Notes: a model not told the origin generated them from the sequence alone. Shown: positions 6,310 through 14,832, counted from the first letter of the stretch. The stretch: 34,159 nucleotides of DNA from Salinarimonas sp. (GCA_020832565.1 JAFIEI010000043.1:1-34159); one strand, 5' to 3'. Numbers and translations: made by a program.

Positions 6310-8703
6310 TCACTCTTTCGGCGGCGCTTCCTCGGTCATCGGCTTGCCGCTCTCCTCGGGAATGTCCGAGGCCAGATCCGCGATATCCTCGTCAGTTGGG
6401 CGCGTGGCGTTCCGGCGCCGCGCGGCTTCCGCAGCGAGCGCCTTGCGCTCGTCGGGGTTCTGGCGCGCAAGCCGGAAGGGCGGTGCGGTGCCCTCCTTGT
6501 CCTCGCCCGCATAGAGCGTGAGATGCGGGAAGGGGATCTCGATCCCGCGCTCGTCGAAGACTTCCTTGATGACTTCGTTATAGGCGCGCCCGATCGCCCA
6601 TTGCTGCCCGGGCTTCGTCTTGATGCGCCCGCGTACGGTGACCGCACTGTCGCCCAGCTCGGTAACGCCGAACATCTCGAAAGGCCCGATAATGTTCTCG
6701 GCGATCTCTTCACGGGCGATGAGCCGCTCGAACGCCTCACTCATCGCCGCCTTCACCTCGCTGACATTCTCGCGATAGGCCACGCCGATATCGGCGACGT
6801 GGTAGGAGAAGTTGCGCATCATGTTGGAGACCATGTCCACGCTCGAGAACGGGATGACATGGTAGACCCCGTTGAGATCGCGCATGGAGACGGAGCGAAT
6901 CGTAAGGCGCTCGACCACGCCGGATATCCCGCCGGCGGTGACCACATCACCTTCGTTCATGGCGTTCTCGAGTTGGATGAATACGCCGGTGATCACGTCC
7001 TGCACGAGTTTCTGCGCGCCGAATCCCAGCGCGAGACCGATGACACCGGCACCGGCCAGAAGCGGGCCGATATTCACGCCGATTTCGGAGAGCATCATGA
7101 TCGCCACCACGACGCTCAGCGTCACGGTGAAGGCATTGCGGAACAGTGCCAGCAGGGTGCGCTCACGTGCCGTGGGCACAGTGCCGAAATCCGGGTTGAG
7201 CCGGTACTCGATCCAGGATGATACCACGACGTACATGGCAAAGCCCACGATCAGGATCAGGCCGGCGGAGATCAGCGACGTGGTGATCGCCGCTCCCGTC
7301 CCGGAGGTGGCCCAGCCGACGAAGTCGAACAGATCCCAGGCATTGGCGATGGCGACGGCAACACCCAGCAGCACGACGATCCGCAGGCCGTAGAGCACTT
7401 TCGGGACGAAGGCGTTGAGCCGGTCCTCCAGCAAGGGCAGTCGCTGCTTGACGTCATCGGACAGATGCATGCCGCCGGTGATCAGGCGCGAGATGAAGGC
7501 GAAGATCACCATCCCGACCAGCACTGCGATCAGGCTCTGCGCGGTCGAAACGGCCATCAGGTTGATCGCGGTCTGCGGGTGGGCGACCCAGACCATGAAG
7601 AACGTGATCAGGTACACGATCGCGATGATGTGCCAGACTTGGGCGAGGCCCTGCGACAGGCGGCCGACCGTATCGGTTTCCCCGCGCGCCACCCGGCGCT
7701 TGAGCAGCGTGGCGACATCGGTCTTGTTCTGAAGCACGAGCACGATGCCGATCACGCAGGCGGTGAAGACGGCCAGCGTGCGGATCGCGTCGCCGGACGC
7801 CGCCGTGAGATTCCAGGTCACGATCGGTGCGATGAAGAAGAAGGCGTAGACGATCAGGCTGACAAGCCGTGAGAGCCAGAAGTACCAGTAATTCGCAGTC
7901 GTGTCGGATACCGGTACGAGGCGCAGGGAATCCTTGCGAGGCATCAGGATCGCCCGCATCACCACCTTGATGCCTTCGGCGACGAGAAAGGCGTTCAGGA
8001 ACAGCGCCTGGTTCAGCGCCATGATCTGGTTGGTCGCGAGCTGGATCGACAGCGCATGCCCGAGCGTCCAGGCCAGTGCGACCGTGCCCGCATCGAATGC
8101 GATGGCCCCGAGAGCCAGCGGCGCACGCCGGAAGACCGGCCGGGACTCCGCCCGTGCCGCGAGCCTGATGCGCGCCCGATCAGAAACGAGGCGCAGCAGC
8201 CAGTAACCGAACAGCGTACCGGCGATGACGATGAACAGGGTGCCGAGCAACCGCGTCAGCAGATTGATATCCGCCGTCGTCGTATCGCGCCACAGCGCCG
8301 AGACGGAATCGGTGAAGTTCCCCGCGACCAGAAACACGCCCGAAATATTCTCCGCAATTGCCCGCGTCTGTTCCGCGACCTGCCTCGCAAAGGGGACATG
8401 TTCCGGCTCGGGCTCGACGAGCGGAGCGGCGCCGCCGCGCAGCCTCTCGATCAGCTGCGCGCGTGCCGCATCATCCTCGAGCAATTCGATCAAGGCTTGC
8501 GTCTGCTGGTCGACGCCGTTGCCTGCAGCCCCATCGCCGGTAGTTTGGGCGAGCAGCGGCTGAGCCGAAGCGATCAGCAGCATGAGCGCCGCAAAGATCG
8601 CAACGAGGCGCGCCGTGAAGGGTGAGGCAATGCGATCGCGGGGATCGGTCAGGCAGGGGCGGGGCGAGGGGGAGCGAGGCATTACGGCTATGATCGGTTT
8701 CAC
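6310..8703 (-). CDS. Large MscS-family mechanosensitive ion channel
   Basis: Inner-membrane channel that opens under membrane tension to release solutes during hypo-osmotic shock. It has 797 residues from GTG 8703; ATG 8682 is a possible start 7 codons later, and neither has a strong ribosome binding site. A hydrophobic signal-like helix (about 27-50, ending in a QPLLAQ-type cleavage region) precedes a periplasmic segment, then many membrane helices. The MscS core follows: the pore-lining Gly/Ala-rich helix GAGVIGLALGFGAQKLVQD, the beta domain (IPFSSVDMVSNMMRNF), and an alpha/beta cytoplasmic domain. The extra membrane helices make it larger than classical MscS (about 286 aa), in the size range of MscM/YbdG-type or shorter MscK-like channels. 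The C-terminus is charged and probably disordered. Confidence 0.92.
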   Translation of the reverse strand: MKPIIAVMPRSPSPRPCLTDPRDRIASPFTARLVAIFAALMLLIASAQPLLAQTTGDGAAGNGVDQQTQALIELLEDDAARAQLIERLRGGAAPLVEPEPEHVPFARQVAEQTRAIAENISGVFLVAGNFTDSVSALWRDTTTADINLLTRLLGTLFIVIAGTLFGYWLLRLVSDRARIRLAARAESRPVFRRAPLALGAIAFDAGTVALAWTLGHALSIQLATNQIMALNQALFLNAFLVAEGIKVVMRAILMPRKDSLRLVPVSDTTANYWYFWLSRLVSLIVYAFFFIAPIVTWNLTAASGDAIRTLAVFTACVIGIVLVLQNKTDVATLLKRRVARGETDTVGRLSQGLAQVWHIIAIVYLITFFMVWVAHPQTAINLMAVSTAQSLIAVLVGMVIFAFISRLITGGMHLSDDVKQRLPLLEDRLNAFVPKVLYGLRIVVLLGVAVAIANAWDLFDFVGWATSGTGAAITTSLISAGLILIVGFAMYVVVSSWIEYRLNPDFGTVPTARERTLLALFRNAFTVTLSVVVAIMMLSEIGVNIGPLLAGAGVIGLALGFGAQKLVQDVITGVFIQLENAMNEGDVVTAGGISGVVERLTIRSVSMRDLNGVYHVIPFSSVDMVSNMMRNFSYHVADIGVAYRENVSEVKAAMSEAFERLIAREEIAENIIGPFEMFGVTELGDSAVTVRGRIKTKPGQQWAIGRAYNEVIKEVFDERGIEIPFPHLTLYAGEDKEGTAPPFRLARQNPDERKALAAEAARRRNATRPTDEDIADLASDIPEESGKPMTEEAPPKE

Positions 8704-8853
8704 CAGGACGGTCAGGAAAGGCCAGTGCTGCCGCCGTCATGGCGGGCCAGTCGATTGAACGGCGCAGAGCATAGGGGCCCGATTTCATTATGCAAGCGCA
8801 CACGGTCACAAGCGTGTGTTCACGCTGCTACGGGGGCGCGCCGGGCCGGAATG

Positions 8854-8953
8854 AAAAACCGCTCCGCCGGGGGCTTCGGCGGAGCGGTGGGTAGCTCAAA
8901 ATTTGGTAATAAAATTATTTGATCAAGAATATTAATGTGTTTGGTTAATCAAT
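8854..8953 (-). ncRNA. Candidate small RNA A
   Basis: Predicted from structure only. A promoter-like pair at 8960-8988 would start a transcript near 8953. The RNA would run about 100 nt through an A/U-rich region to an intrinsic terminator: an 11-bp GC stem (8859-8869 / 8877-8887, 7-nt loop) followed in the minus direction by a U5 run (8854-8858). It contains no open frame with a ribosome binding site. A paralogous unit sits 296 bp away. No known RNA family is recognised. An alternative is that the terminator belongs to a longer transcript from the DUF2798 gene. Confidence 0.5.
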
Positions 8954-8959
8954 AATGAT

Positions 8960-8988
8960 TTTTTAGCATCGTTAACCATAATTTTCAA
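8960..8988 (-). promoter_or_regulatory. Promoter of candidate small RNA A
   Basis: On the minus strand: TTGAAA (8983-8988), a 17-nt spacer ending in TGC, and TAAAAA (8960-8965). Element positions and spacer length are the same as in the copy at 9256-9284. The spacer contains GTTAAC, which could also be part of a CtrA-like site. Confidence 0.5.
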
Positions 8989-9154
8989 CATAAAAATGAT
9001 AGAGGTAGGGCTGAAAAAATATATCAAAATATTATAGTTATATGCGGTGACGGATTTGCGGAGGGTGAGGCGTACTGCTCGTTTCGCCTGTCCCTTATTC
9101 GGCGCGAAGCAGCCTGCGATGCTCGTTCGGCGCTTCAATCGCCGAGTGCTCATG

Positions 9155-9250
9155 AAAAAGCCCCGGAGCATGAAGCTCCGGGGCGCTTGGTCAGACATCG
9201 GTTATGAAAGACATAAAAAATATAGAACAAATAACTAGGTTTTATCAATG
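9155..9250 (-). ncRNA. Candidate small RNA B
   Basis: Second copy of the unit at 8854-8988. Start predicted near 9250; about 95 nt; intrinsic terminator made of a 10-bp stem gccccggagc (9160-9169) / gctccggggc (9175-9184) with a 5-nt loop and a U5 run (9155-9159) in the minus direction. Its first 20 bases resemble those of unit A, while the middle differs. An ATG at 9214 opens only a 7-codon frame without a ribosome binding site, so a peptide is unlikely. The terminator could also end the DUF2798 transcript. Confidence 0.52.
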
Positions 9251-9255
9251 ATGAT

Positions 9256-9284
9256 TTTATAGCATGGTTAATTTCATTTTTCAA
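9256..9284 (-). promoter_or_regulatory. Promoter of candidate small RNA B
   Basis: On the minus strand: TTGAAA (9279-9284), 17-nt spacer ending TGC, TATAAA (9256-9261). This is a near-ideal sigma-70 promoter with an extended -10. It lies just after the stop codon of the DUF2798 gene. Confidence 0.58.
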
Positions 9285-9300
9285 TCAAAATCCGATCCCC

Positions 9301-9534
9301 TCAATCGGCCGTGATTCCAGCCACGATGCGCCTGACCAGTGGGGCAACGACGAGGACCGTGGGAAACGCCACGGCCCATGATCCGAGCCATGAAGTCAGC
9401 CAGGAGAAAAGAAAGTTCCCTCCCAGACCCAGAGCCTGTGCCGTGGCAATCCCGGATACGATCAGGGACATCAGGCCGGAGAGGAGGAAACCGAAGAGAA
9501 TCGGGGCGAAGGATTTGGGAAGTTTCATGGACAC
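9301..9534 (-). CDS. DUF2798 family small membrane protein
   Basis: A 77-aa protein with two hydrophobic helices (about 11-32 and 43-68) and the family pattern KLP..FAPILFGFLLSGLMS, then W...W..AFP..L...P..R. This matches DUF2798, a family of two-helix inner-membrane proteins with no established biochemical role. GTG 9534 has GAGG about 10 nt upstream; ATG 9528 is the alternative. It is transcribed away from the ThiE-like gene, and its 3' end abuts the small-RNA B promoter. Confidence 0.85.
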   Translation of the reverse strand: MSMKLPKSFAPILFGFLLSGLMSLIVSGIATAQALGLGGNFLFSWLTSWLGSWAVAFPTVLVVAPLVRRIVAGITAD

Positions 9535-9707
9535 GGAAAAAGCACCTCACGGCGGCTTGCGCCCGCGTCGGCGTGCGGGCAAGAGTTCGGGGCAGGTCGA
9601 TCATGCAGGGCGCATGCCGCGTCCTGGTGAATGCAGAAACTGCGTCCGCAGCCGTGCGACTTCAAGGGTCGCCGCGTCTGCTGCGCGTATCCCGTCGAGG
9701 AAAACCG

Positions 9708-10376
9708 GTGAAGACCCCCGAGATCTACCTGACCACGCCGACGATTGATGCGCATTCCGAGCCGGCGGCGCTGTGCGCGCAATTGTCCGCGCTGATTCCG
9801 CTGCTGCCGTGTTCGGCCCTGCGCATCCGACTTTCCCCATCCGACGAGCGCAATCTCGTGCGTCTGCTCAAGCCGTTTACGTCCACCGCCCAGAATTGCG
9901 GTGTCGCGGCCATCCTTGATATCGTCGCCGAACCGGTCGCGCTGGCGGAATTCGACCTCGCGCGCATCGCGAGCCGGGGAGGGGCCGATGGCGTGCATCT
10001 GCGCGATCTCGCCGCAGCGCGGGCTGCGATTGCGCAATTTGCCGGCACGCGTGCCGTGGGGCTTGCGAATCCGCGCACGCGCCATGATGCGATGGAAGCC
10101 GGGGAGGCGGGGGTCGACTATCTCGTCTTCGGCGAACCGCGCGTAGACGGCTCGATGCCACCATTCGATGTCGCATGCGAACGTGCTTCATGGTGGGCCG
10201 AGATTTTCGAGACACCCTGTGCCATCTTCCTGCCCGACCTCGGCGATATCGACGCCGCGCTGGCGACGGGCGCAGAATTCCTCGCCGTCGGTGACGCGAT
10301 TTTCGCACATCCCGACGGGCCCGAGGCGGGAGCGCTTGCGCTGGCAGCCGTCTTGCAGGCGCGGCGAGAGCAATGA
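9708..10376 (+). CDS. ThiE/TenI-like protein (thiamine-phosphate synthase family)
   Basis: A TIM-barrel protein of 222 residues related to thiamine-phosphate synthase, which joins the hydroxymethylpyrimidine and thiazole halves of thiamine. GTG 9708 is chosen because GAGG (9697-9700) lies 7 nt upstream; the frame continues further upstream without resemblance. Family hallmarks are DGVHL, the late ADYLVFG-like strand (VDYLVFGEP), and the EAG..A segment. The usual G-x-S-x-H substrate motif reads GLANPRTRH, and the T-x-T-K loop is replaced by a DGSMPP stretch. The enzyme may therefore be a paralog with a changed or lost thiamine role, so I withhold thiE. The Sel1-repeat gene follows after 22 bp and is probably co-transcribed. 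Confidence 0.82.
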   Translation: MKTPEIYLTTPTIDAHSEPAALCAQLSALIPLLPCSALRIRLSPSDERNLVRLLKPFTSTAQNCGVAAILDIVAEPVALAEFDLARIASRGGADGVHLRDLAAARAAIAQFAGTRAVGLANPRTRHDAMEAGEAGVDYLVFGEPRVDGSMPPFDVACERASWWAEIFETPCAIFLPDLGDIDAALATGAEFLAVGDAIFAHPDGPEAGALALAAVLQARREQ

Positions 10377-10398
10377 GCATGAGAGCGGGTGAACAGGC

Positions 10399-11538
10399 GT
10401 GATACGACGGCAGCGGCCAGAACCGACCGACCCGCTTGGGATGATCCGCGCCATGGCCGGAACCGCGGCCCTGTGCGCGTCGCTGGTCGTATCCGTCGCG
10501 CTCGTGGGATGGCAGGGGCCGGCTCCGGCCTGGGCGCAGGCGCCAGGGCAGGATGTCGAGCGCCCGGCGGCGGATGACGGCGCGCTCGCTCCGGACATGC
10601 TTGCCCCGCCTGCAGACGCGACTGGGCCAGCCGGTGCAGATGACGTCGACGAGCTTCCCAGCCCCGTCGGCCCGGCCTTGGAGGGCCTTGAGACACAGGA
10701 GGGCGAGACCGGTGATCGCGCCTATGCCGCCTATCAGCGTGGCCTCTATCTGACCGCCTTCATGCGTGCAGCCGATCGACTGGACGAGGATCCTGATGAC
10801 GCCGCCGCGATGTCCCTGATCGGCGAATTGTATCTGCAGGGCCTCGGCCTGCCACAGGATTTCGAACGGGCAGCGGAGTGGTTCGCGCTCGCGGCACGGC
10901 ACGGCGACCCGGCGGCGCATTTCGCGCTCGGCACCATGCGGTTGGCGCAGGACGGGATCGGTCGCGACACCGCCGCCGCCCGCCGCCATTTCGAGGCCGC
11001 AGCCGAAGCCGGCCATGCGCCCGCCTCGTACAATCTGGCGCTGATTCTGCTGGAGACCGGCGGCGAGGAAGGGGCAGTGGAAGCGGCGCGCCTGCTCCAG
11101 CAAGCCGCCGATGCGGAAATCCCCGAAGCACAGCATGCGCTCGGCCTGCTTTATCGCGAGGGGCGCGGCGTGGAGGAAAATCTCCCGCGCGCAACGGCCC
11201 TGTTTCATCGCGCCGCGCGCAATGGCGATCTCGAGGGCATGGTCGAATATGCCAGCGCCGTCTTCAATGGTACCGGCGTCGCCCCCGACGAGGAGCGCGC
11301 CGCCGCCTGGTTCCGGCTGGCCGCCTGGCGCGGGGATACGATCGCGCAGAATCGTCTCGCTCTGCTCTATGCGTTCGGGCGTGGCGTGGAGAAGGATCTC
11401 GTCGAGGCCGCGTCCTGGCACCTCCTCGCCGCCGGCCAGGGGCTCGACGACGAGCGTCTCGATGAGGCGCTGCGCGAACTCACCGAGGAGCAGCTTTCAC
11501 AGGCCCGCGCCCTTGCCGAAACGCGCATGTGGCCCTGA
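10399..11538 (+). CDS. Sel1-repeat (TPR-like) exported protein
   Basis: Scaffold-type protein made of Sel1-like repeats, a class that mediates protein-protein contacts. From GTG 10399 it has 379 aa; ATG 10441 (15th codon) is a plausible alternative and places the hydrophobic signal helix (ALCASLVVSVALVGW, ending AWAQA) nearer the start. A Pro/Asp-rich linker of about 60 residues follows. From about 134 to 347 there are five to six repeats with the pattern A...LG.LY..G.GV..D...A..WF..AA..GD..A. It lies 22 bp after the ThiE-like gene and converges on the phosphatidyltransferase gene with a 22-bp gap. The partner is unknown; a periplasmic location is inferred from the signal peptide. Confidence 0.88.
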   Translation: MIRRQRPEPTDPLGMIRAMAGTAALCASLVVSVALVGWQGPAPAWAQAPGQDVERPAADDGALAPDMLAPPADATGPAGADDVDELPSPVGPALEGLETQEGETGDRAYAAYQRGLYLTAFMRAADRLDEDPDDAAAMSLIGELYLQGLGLPQDFERAAEWFALAARHGDPAAHFALGTMRLAQDGIGRDTAAARRHFEAAAEAGHAPASYNLALILLETGGEEGAVEAARLLQQAADAEIPEAQHALGLLYREGRGVEENLPRATALFHRAARNGDLEGMVEYASAVFNGTGVAPDEERAAAWFRLAAWRGDTIAQNRLALLYAFGRGVEKDLVEAASWHLLAAGQGLDDERLDEALRELTEEQLSQARALAETRMWP

Positions 11539-11560
11539 ACGGGTCTCGCGCCATTCGGGT

Positions 11561-12229
11561 CTACGGCTTCGCCTCGCCATCCTCCCCCGATTTCTCGGTG
11601 GGCGCCTCATCCTCTTCCGGATCATCGCGAAACACGGTCCAGGCCAGGGTGAGCCGCGAGAGCGCGGTCATAGCCACGAGCCCGGCGAAGAAATAGGCGA
11701 TCAGGGCGAAATGGGCGGGAAACAGCATCATCGCGGCGAAGGCGATGATGGTTTCGGTGCCCTCGGCCAGGCCGATGGTGAAATAGATCGATTTGAGCCC
11801 GCGCACCTTCGAATCCATGCCGCGTTTTGCCGCGACGGCGGAAAACGCGAGGAAGCTCGCGCCGTTCACATAGAAGGTGAACAGAAGCACCACGGCAGGG
11901 ATGGCATTGGCCTGTGGGTCGCGCAGGGCGAAGGCGAGCGGGATCACGCCATAGAAGGCGAAATCGAGCACGATATCCATGTAACCGCCGCGATCGGTCG
12001 CCCGCGTGCGCCGCGCGACAGCGCCGTCGAGCCCGTCGCAGAGGCGGCTGAGGACAAGCGCCAGCAGTGCCGCCGCATCGGCCTCGACCACGACGCCCAG
12101 TGCGCTGACGAGACCGAGTGCGAATCCGGTGAAGGTGACGGTATTCGCGCCGATGCCGCGCATGACGAGCCGCTGCGCGACCCGGTCCAGAACCGGGTCG
12201 ATCAATCGGCGCATCATCCCATCCAGCAT
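11561..12229 (-). CDS. CDP-alcohol phosphatidyltransferase family protein
   Basis: Integral membrane enzyme of the family that transfers a phosphatidyl group from CDP-diacylglycerol (or a similar CDP-linked donor) to an alcohol. The 222-aa product carries the catalytic signature as DG-x2-AR-x7-G-x3-D-x3-D (CDGLDGAVARR ... GGYMDIVLD, about residues 64-88) and five to six hydrophobic segments. The acceptor cannot be told from sequence. ATG 12229 has GGGGAA upstream. The C-terminal 20 residues are acidic and Glu/Lys-rich. The gene is divergent from apaG. Confidence 0.9.
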   Translation of the reverse strand: MLDGMMRRLIDPVLDRVAQRLVMRGIGANTVTFTGFALGLVSALGVVVEADAAALLALVLSRLCDGLDGAVARRTRATDRGGYMDIVLDFAFYGVIPLAFALRDPQANAIPAVVLLFTFYVNGASFLAFSAVAAKRGMDSKVRGLKSIYFTIGLAEGTETIIAFAAMMLFPAHFALIAYFFAGLVAMTALSRLTLAWTVFRDDPEEDEAPTEKSGEDGEAKP

Positions 12230-12311
12230 GGCTTTTCCCCGCGTTGACGAAAACTGCGCTGCGCCTTACCACCATTTTCAGGTTCTTGTCCCCCGTAACG
12301 AGGTCACGATC

Positions 12312-12704
12312 ATGTACGAGGCCGTGAGCAACGGTGTGCGCGTCACTGTCGAGCCCCGTTATCTCGATGACGAATCGCGCCCGCAGGAAGGGCGCTACTT
12401 CTTTGCCTATACGGTGGAGATCGCCAATCTGACGCCGGAGCCGATGCAGCTCCTGCGCCGCTACTGGCGTATCACCGACGGGTTGGGGCGCATGCAGGAG
12501 GTCCGTGGCGCGGGCGTCGTGGGCGAGCAGCCCGAAATCGGCCCCGGCGACAGCTTCAGTTATACCAGCGGCTGCCCGCTCGAGACGCCAGACGGCACGA
12601 TGCAGGGGCATTACGAGATGCTGCGCGCCGACGGTTCGTTGTTTCACGCCGAAATCCCCGCCTTTTCCCTCGACTCACCTTATGTGCGCCGCTCGGTGCA
12701 TTGA
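12312..12704 (+). CDS. apaG: ApaG domain protein
   Basis: A 130-aa protein of the ApaG family, a fibronectin-type beta-sandwich fold. E. coli ApaG is linked to Co2+/Mg2+ resistance; the molecular role is unsettled. Diagnostic segments are V.V.P.Y....S.P..GRY.FAYTV.I.N, LL.R.W.ITD..G...EV.G.GVVGEQP.I.PG..F.YTSG, and a terminal M.G.Y.M...DG..F...IP.F.L. ATG 12312 is set by GAGG (12300-12303) 8 nt upstream. The stop falls just before the ArgE-like gene, suggesting co-transcription. Confidence 0.95.
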   Translation: MYEAVSNGVRVTVEPRYLDDESRPQEGRYFFAYTVEIANLTPEPMQLLRRYWRITDGLGRMQEVRGAGVVGEQPEIGPGDSFSYTSGCPLETPDGTMQGHYEMLRADGSLFHAEIPAFSLDSPYVRRSVH

Positions 12705-12739
12705 GTGAGCGCACCGATGCGCCAACCGACAGGCACGCC

Positions 12740-13894
12740 ATGAACGCCGCACGCCGGACCCCGCTCGAACTGCTCGAGCGACTCGTCTCCTTCGATACCG
12801 AGAGCAGCAAATCAAACCGCGCGATCATCGATTTCATCGCCGAATATTGCGATTCGCACGGCGTGGCATATCTGCGCGTGCCCAATCCTGCGGGCGACAA
12901 GGAATCGCTCGTCGCCACGATCGGGCCGATGGTGGAGGGCGGTATCGTGCTTTCCGGTCATACCGACGTGGTGCCGGTAACCGGACAGGTCTGGACGAGC
13001 GACCCCTTCACCCTGCGCGTCGCCGACGGTCGTGCCTATGGCCGCGGCGCCGTCGACATGAAGGGATTTCTCGCTTTGATGCTGGCGCTGGTGCCGGATT
13101 GGCGCGCGGCGAATCTCACCCGCCCGGTGCATCTGCTCTTCTCCTATGACGAGGAGATCACCTGCCTCGGCGTGATCGACGCGATCGCGCAATTCGGAGC
13201 CGCATTGCCGCGCCCGCGCGCCGCCATCGTCGGCGAGCCGACCGGGCTCGAAGTTGCCGATGCGCACAAGAGCGTCACGATCTACACCACCCGCGTCCAC
13301 GGTTTCGAGGCCCATTCCTCCAAGCCCGCACTCGGCGCCAATGCGGTGACCAGCGCAGCGGAACTCGTCTGCGAAATCAACCGGATCGGTGATGAACTGA
13401 TGGCGGCGGGCGATTCCAGCGGCCGTTTCGACCCGCCCTATTCGACGGTTTCGGTGGGTACCATCTCGGGCGGCACGGCGCGCAACATCCTCGCGAAAGA
13501 ATGTGTTTTCAACTGGGAAATCAGGGGTTTGCCGGATCTGGACGTGGCAGCGGTGCAGGAGCGATTCTTCGCCTTCTCCGAGAAGACCGCGCGCGAGCGC
13601 CTCAACCGCTTCGGTGATTACGGGCGCATCGAAACCAGCGTCGACGTGCATGTGCCGGGCCTTGCGCCGGTGCCCGGATCGGATGCCGAGAGCCTCGCGC
13701 TGCATGCCGCGCGCCGCAATGCCACGATCAGCGTCCCCTTCGGCACCGAGGCCGGGCGTTTCCAGGCCGCCGATCTCCCCGTCGTCGTCTGCGGCCCGGG
13801 CAGCATCGACCAGGCCCATCAGCCCGACGAATACATCACCCTCGCTGCACTCGCCGAGGGCGAGGCCTTCATGAGGCGGCTGACGGGGATCTGA
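12740..13894 (+). CDS. argE: Acetylornithine deacetylase (M20 family)
   Basis: Zinc-dependent hydrolase of the M20 family that removes the acetyl group from N-acetylornithine in arginine synthesis. The 384-aa length is normal for ArgE. Visible metal-site motifs are the SGHTDVVP segment, the RGAVDMKG segment with its Asp, DEE (YDEEITCLG, catalytic Glu), GEPTGL, and a late GTEAG..Q. The dimerisation domain has the HSS..P...NA pattern. ATG 12740 is preferred; a TTG at 12701 overlapping the apaG stop is also in frame. Related deacetylases share these motifs, so the substrate is likely but not certain. Confidence 0.88.
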   Translation: MNAARRTPLELLERLVSFDTESSKSNRAIIDFIAEYCDSHGVAYLRVPNPAGDKESLVATIGPMVEGGIVLSGHTDVVPVTGQVWTSDPFTLRVADGRAYGRGAVDMKGFLALMLALVPDWRAANLTRPVHLLFSYDEEITCLGVIDAIAQFGAALPRPRAAIVGEPTGLEVADAHKSVTIYTTRVHGFEAHSSKPALGANAVTSAAELVCEINRIGDELMAAGDSSGRFDPPYSTVSVGTISGGTARNILAKECVFNWEIRGLPDLDVAAVQERFFAFSEKTARERLNRFGDYGRIETSVDVHVPGLAPVPGSDAESLALHAARRNATISVPFGTEAGRFQAADLPVVVCGPGSIDQAHQPDEYITLAALAEGEAFMRRLTGI

Positions 13895-13969
13895 TTGGCG
13901 CTGATCTATCCATATCAATAAAAGGAATCTCAAGAAATTGCCGCCATAACGTTGCGTAAGGAGGCGGTC

Positions 13970-14797
13970 ATGCAGCAAATGAAGATCCTGATTGCGGACG
14001 CAGATGTCGAAACCCGGCAGCAGCTGACCGAAATCATTTCCAGCGCGCGTCCGGATATTCGCCTGCGCTTTGCCGAGACGGGCCGACAGCTCTTCAAGCT
14101 GTTGCAGGAAGAAACCTTCGACATGATCTTCCTCGACATGGTGCTGCCCTATACCGACGTCGCCAAGCTCAGGAGCGTGATCGCCCTGATGCATGTGCAG
14201 AACGCTACCCGTCTGGTGCTGGTCAGCGAAGGGCTACGCAAGAACTGGACGATGATCGCGCTGCATCTGCAGGCCTATGAGGTTCTGATGAAGCCCTATC
14301 GCAATCACGCGGTGACCCAGCTTCTGGAGACCTTCCAGCAGATCCGCCGCACGCGCCAGGCGCTGATCGTCGATCCTTCGGTGCGCACCCGCGGCATTTT
14401 GCGTCATGTGCTGGATCGCAGCCAGTTCCGGCTGCAGCCGATCGATGCCGAGACCGGTCGCAGAGCGATCCGGCACACACGCCAGCAGGATTTCGAGGTG
14501 GCCTTCGTCAGCCATGCCCTGTCCGACATGCCGGCCCTGGAGGCTGCCTGTCAGCTCCTCAGCCGCACCGGGGACAGGATTTCGGTCGTGTTGATGGATA
14601 GGCGTGTGGAGGAAAGCCACCGGGCCTTCGAGGTGTTCGGCATCAAGGATGTGATGATCCAGCCCTTTGATGCGATCGACGTCAACCGGACCCTGCACGG
14701 GGCGCTCGGCCTCTGGCGACCCTATCTCGTGAATGCCCTCGCTACCGAACGGAAGATAAAGCGTGAAGAAGCCGCGCAGGCGTGCCACGCGGCGTGA
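13970..14797 (+). CDS. Tandem receiver-domain protein; second receiver degenerate
   Basis: A 275-aa signalling protein with two CheY-like receiver domains and no output domain. ATG 13970 has AAGGAGG (13958-13964) 5 nt upstream. Receiver 1 (about 4-125) is intact by motif: acidic pair D10/D12, phospho-acceptor D56 in FLDM, a Ser at the switch position (LVSEG) and K108 in LMKPY. Receiver 2 (about 130-255) aligns strand for strand, but the acceptor position is Ser181 (AFVSH) and the conserved Lys is Gln231 (MIQPF), so it should not be phosphorylated. It may bind a partner or regulate receiver 1. The DUF2336 gene follows after 35 bp. No cognate kinase is present. Confidence 0.9.
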   Translation: MQQMKILIADADVETRQQLTEIISSARPDIRLRFAETGRQLFKLLQEETFDMIFLDMVLPYTDVAKLRSVIALMHVQNATRLVLVSEGLRKNWTMIALHLQAYEVLMKPYRNHAVTQLLETFQQIRRTRQALIVDPSVRTRGILRHVLDRSQFRLQPIDAETGRRAIRHTRQQDFEVAFVSHALSDMPALEAACQLLSRTGDRISVVLMDRRVEESHRAFEVFGIKDVMIQPFDAIDVNRTLHGALGLWRPYLVNALATERKIKREEAAQACHAA

Positions 14798-14832
14798 AAT
14801 ACCAGTCTTCTCGCAAGCGAGGTTGAAGCGTC

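Larger units (their letters stand above)
8704..9300. other. Protein-gene-free region carrying two minus-strand RNA units
   Basis: This 597-base interval has no convincing protein gene. Bases 8704-8853 show nothing I can name. Bases 8854-8988 and 9155-9284 are two related minus-strand promoter-to-terminator units (listed separately). Bases 9001-9150 are a mixed AT-rich then GC-rich spacer without a recognised element. The two promoter-containing segments, 8942-9000 and 9238-9296, are a direct repeat, 296 bp apart, sharing most positions. Confidence 0.6.

Noticed and set aside
9191-9214. Seven-codon frame in candidate RNA B
   Set aside because: No ribosome binding site and absent from RNA A.
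13921-13960. EcfG-type general stress promoter (GGAAT ... CGTT) before the receiver protein
   Set aside because: The gap is 21 nt instead of 16-17 and the -35 is GGAAT rather than GGAAC.
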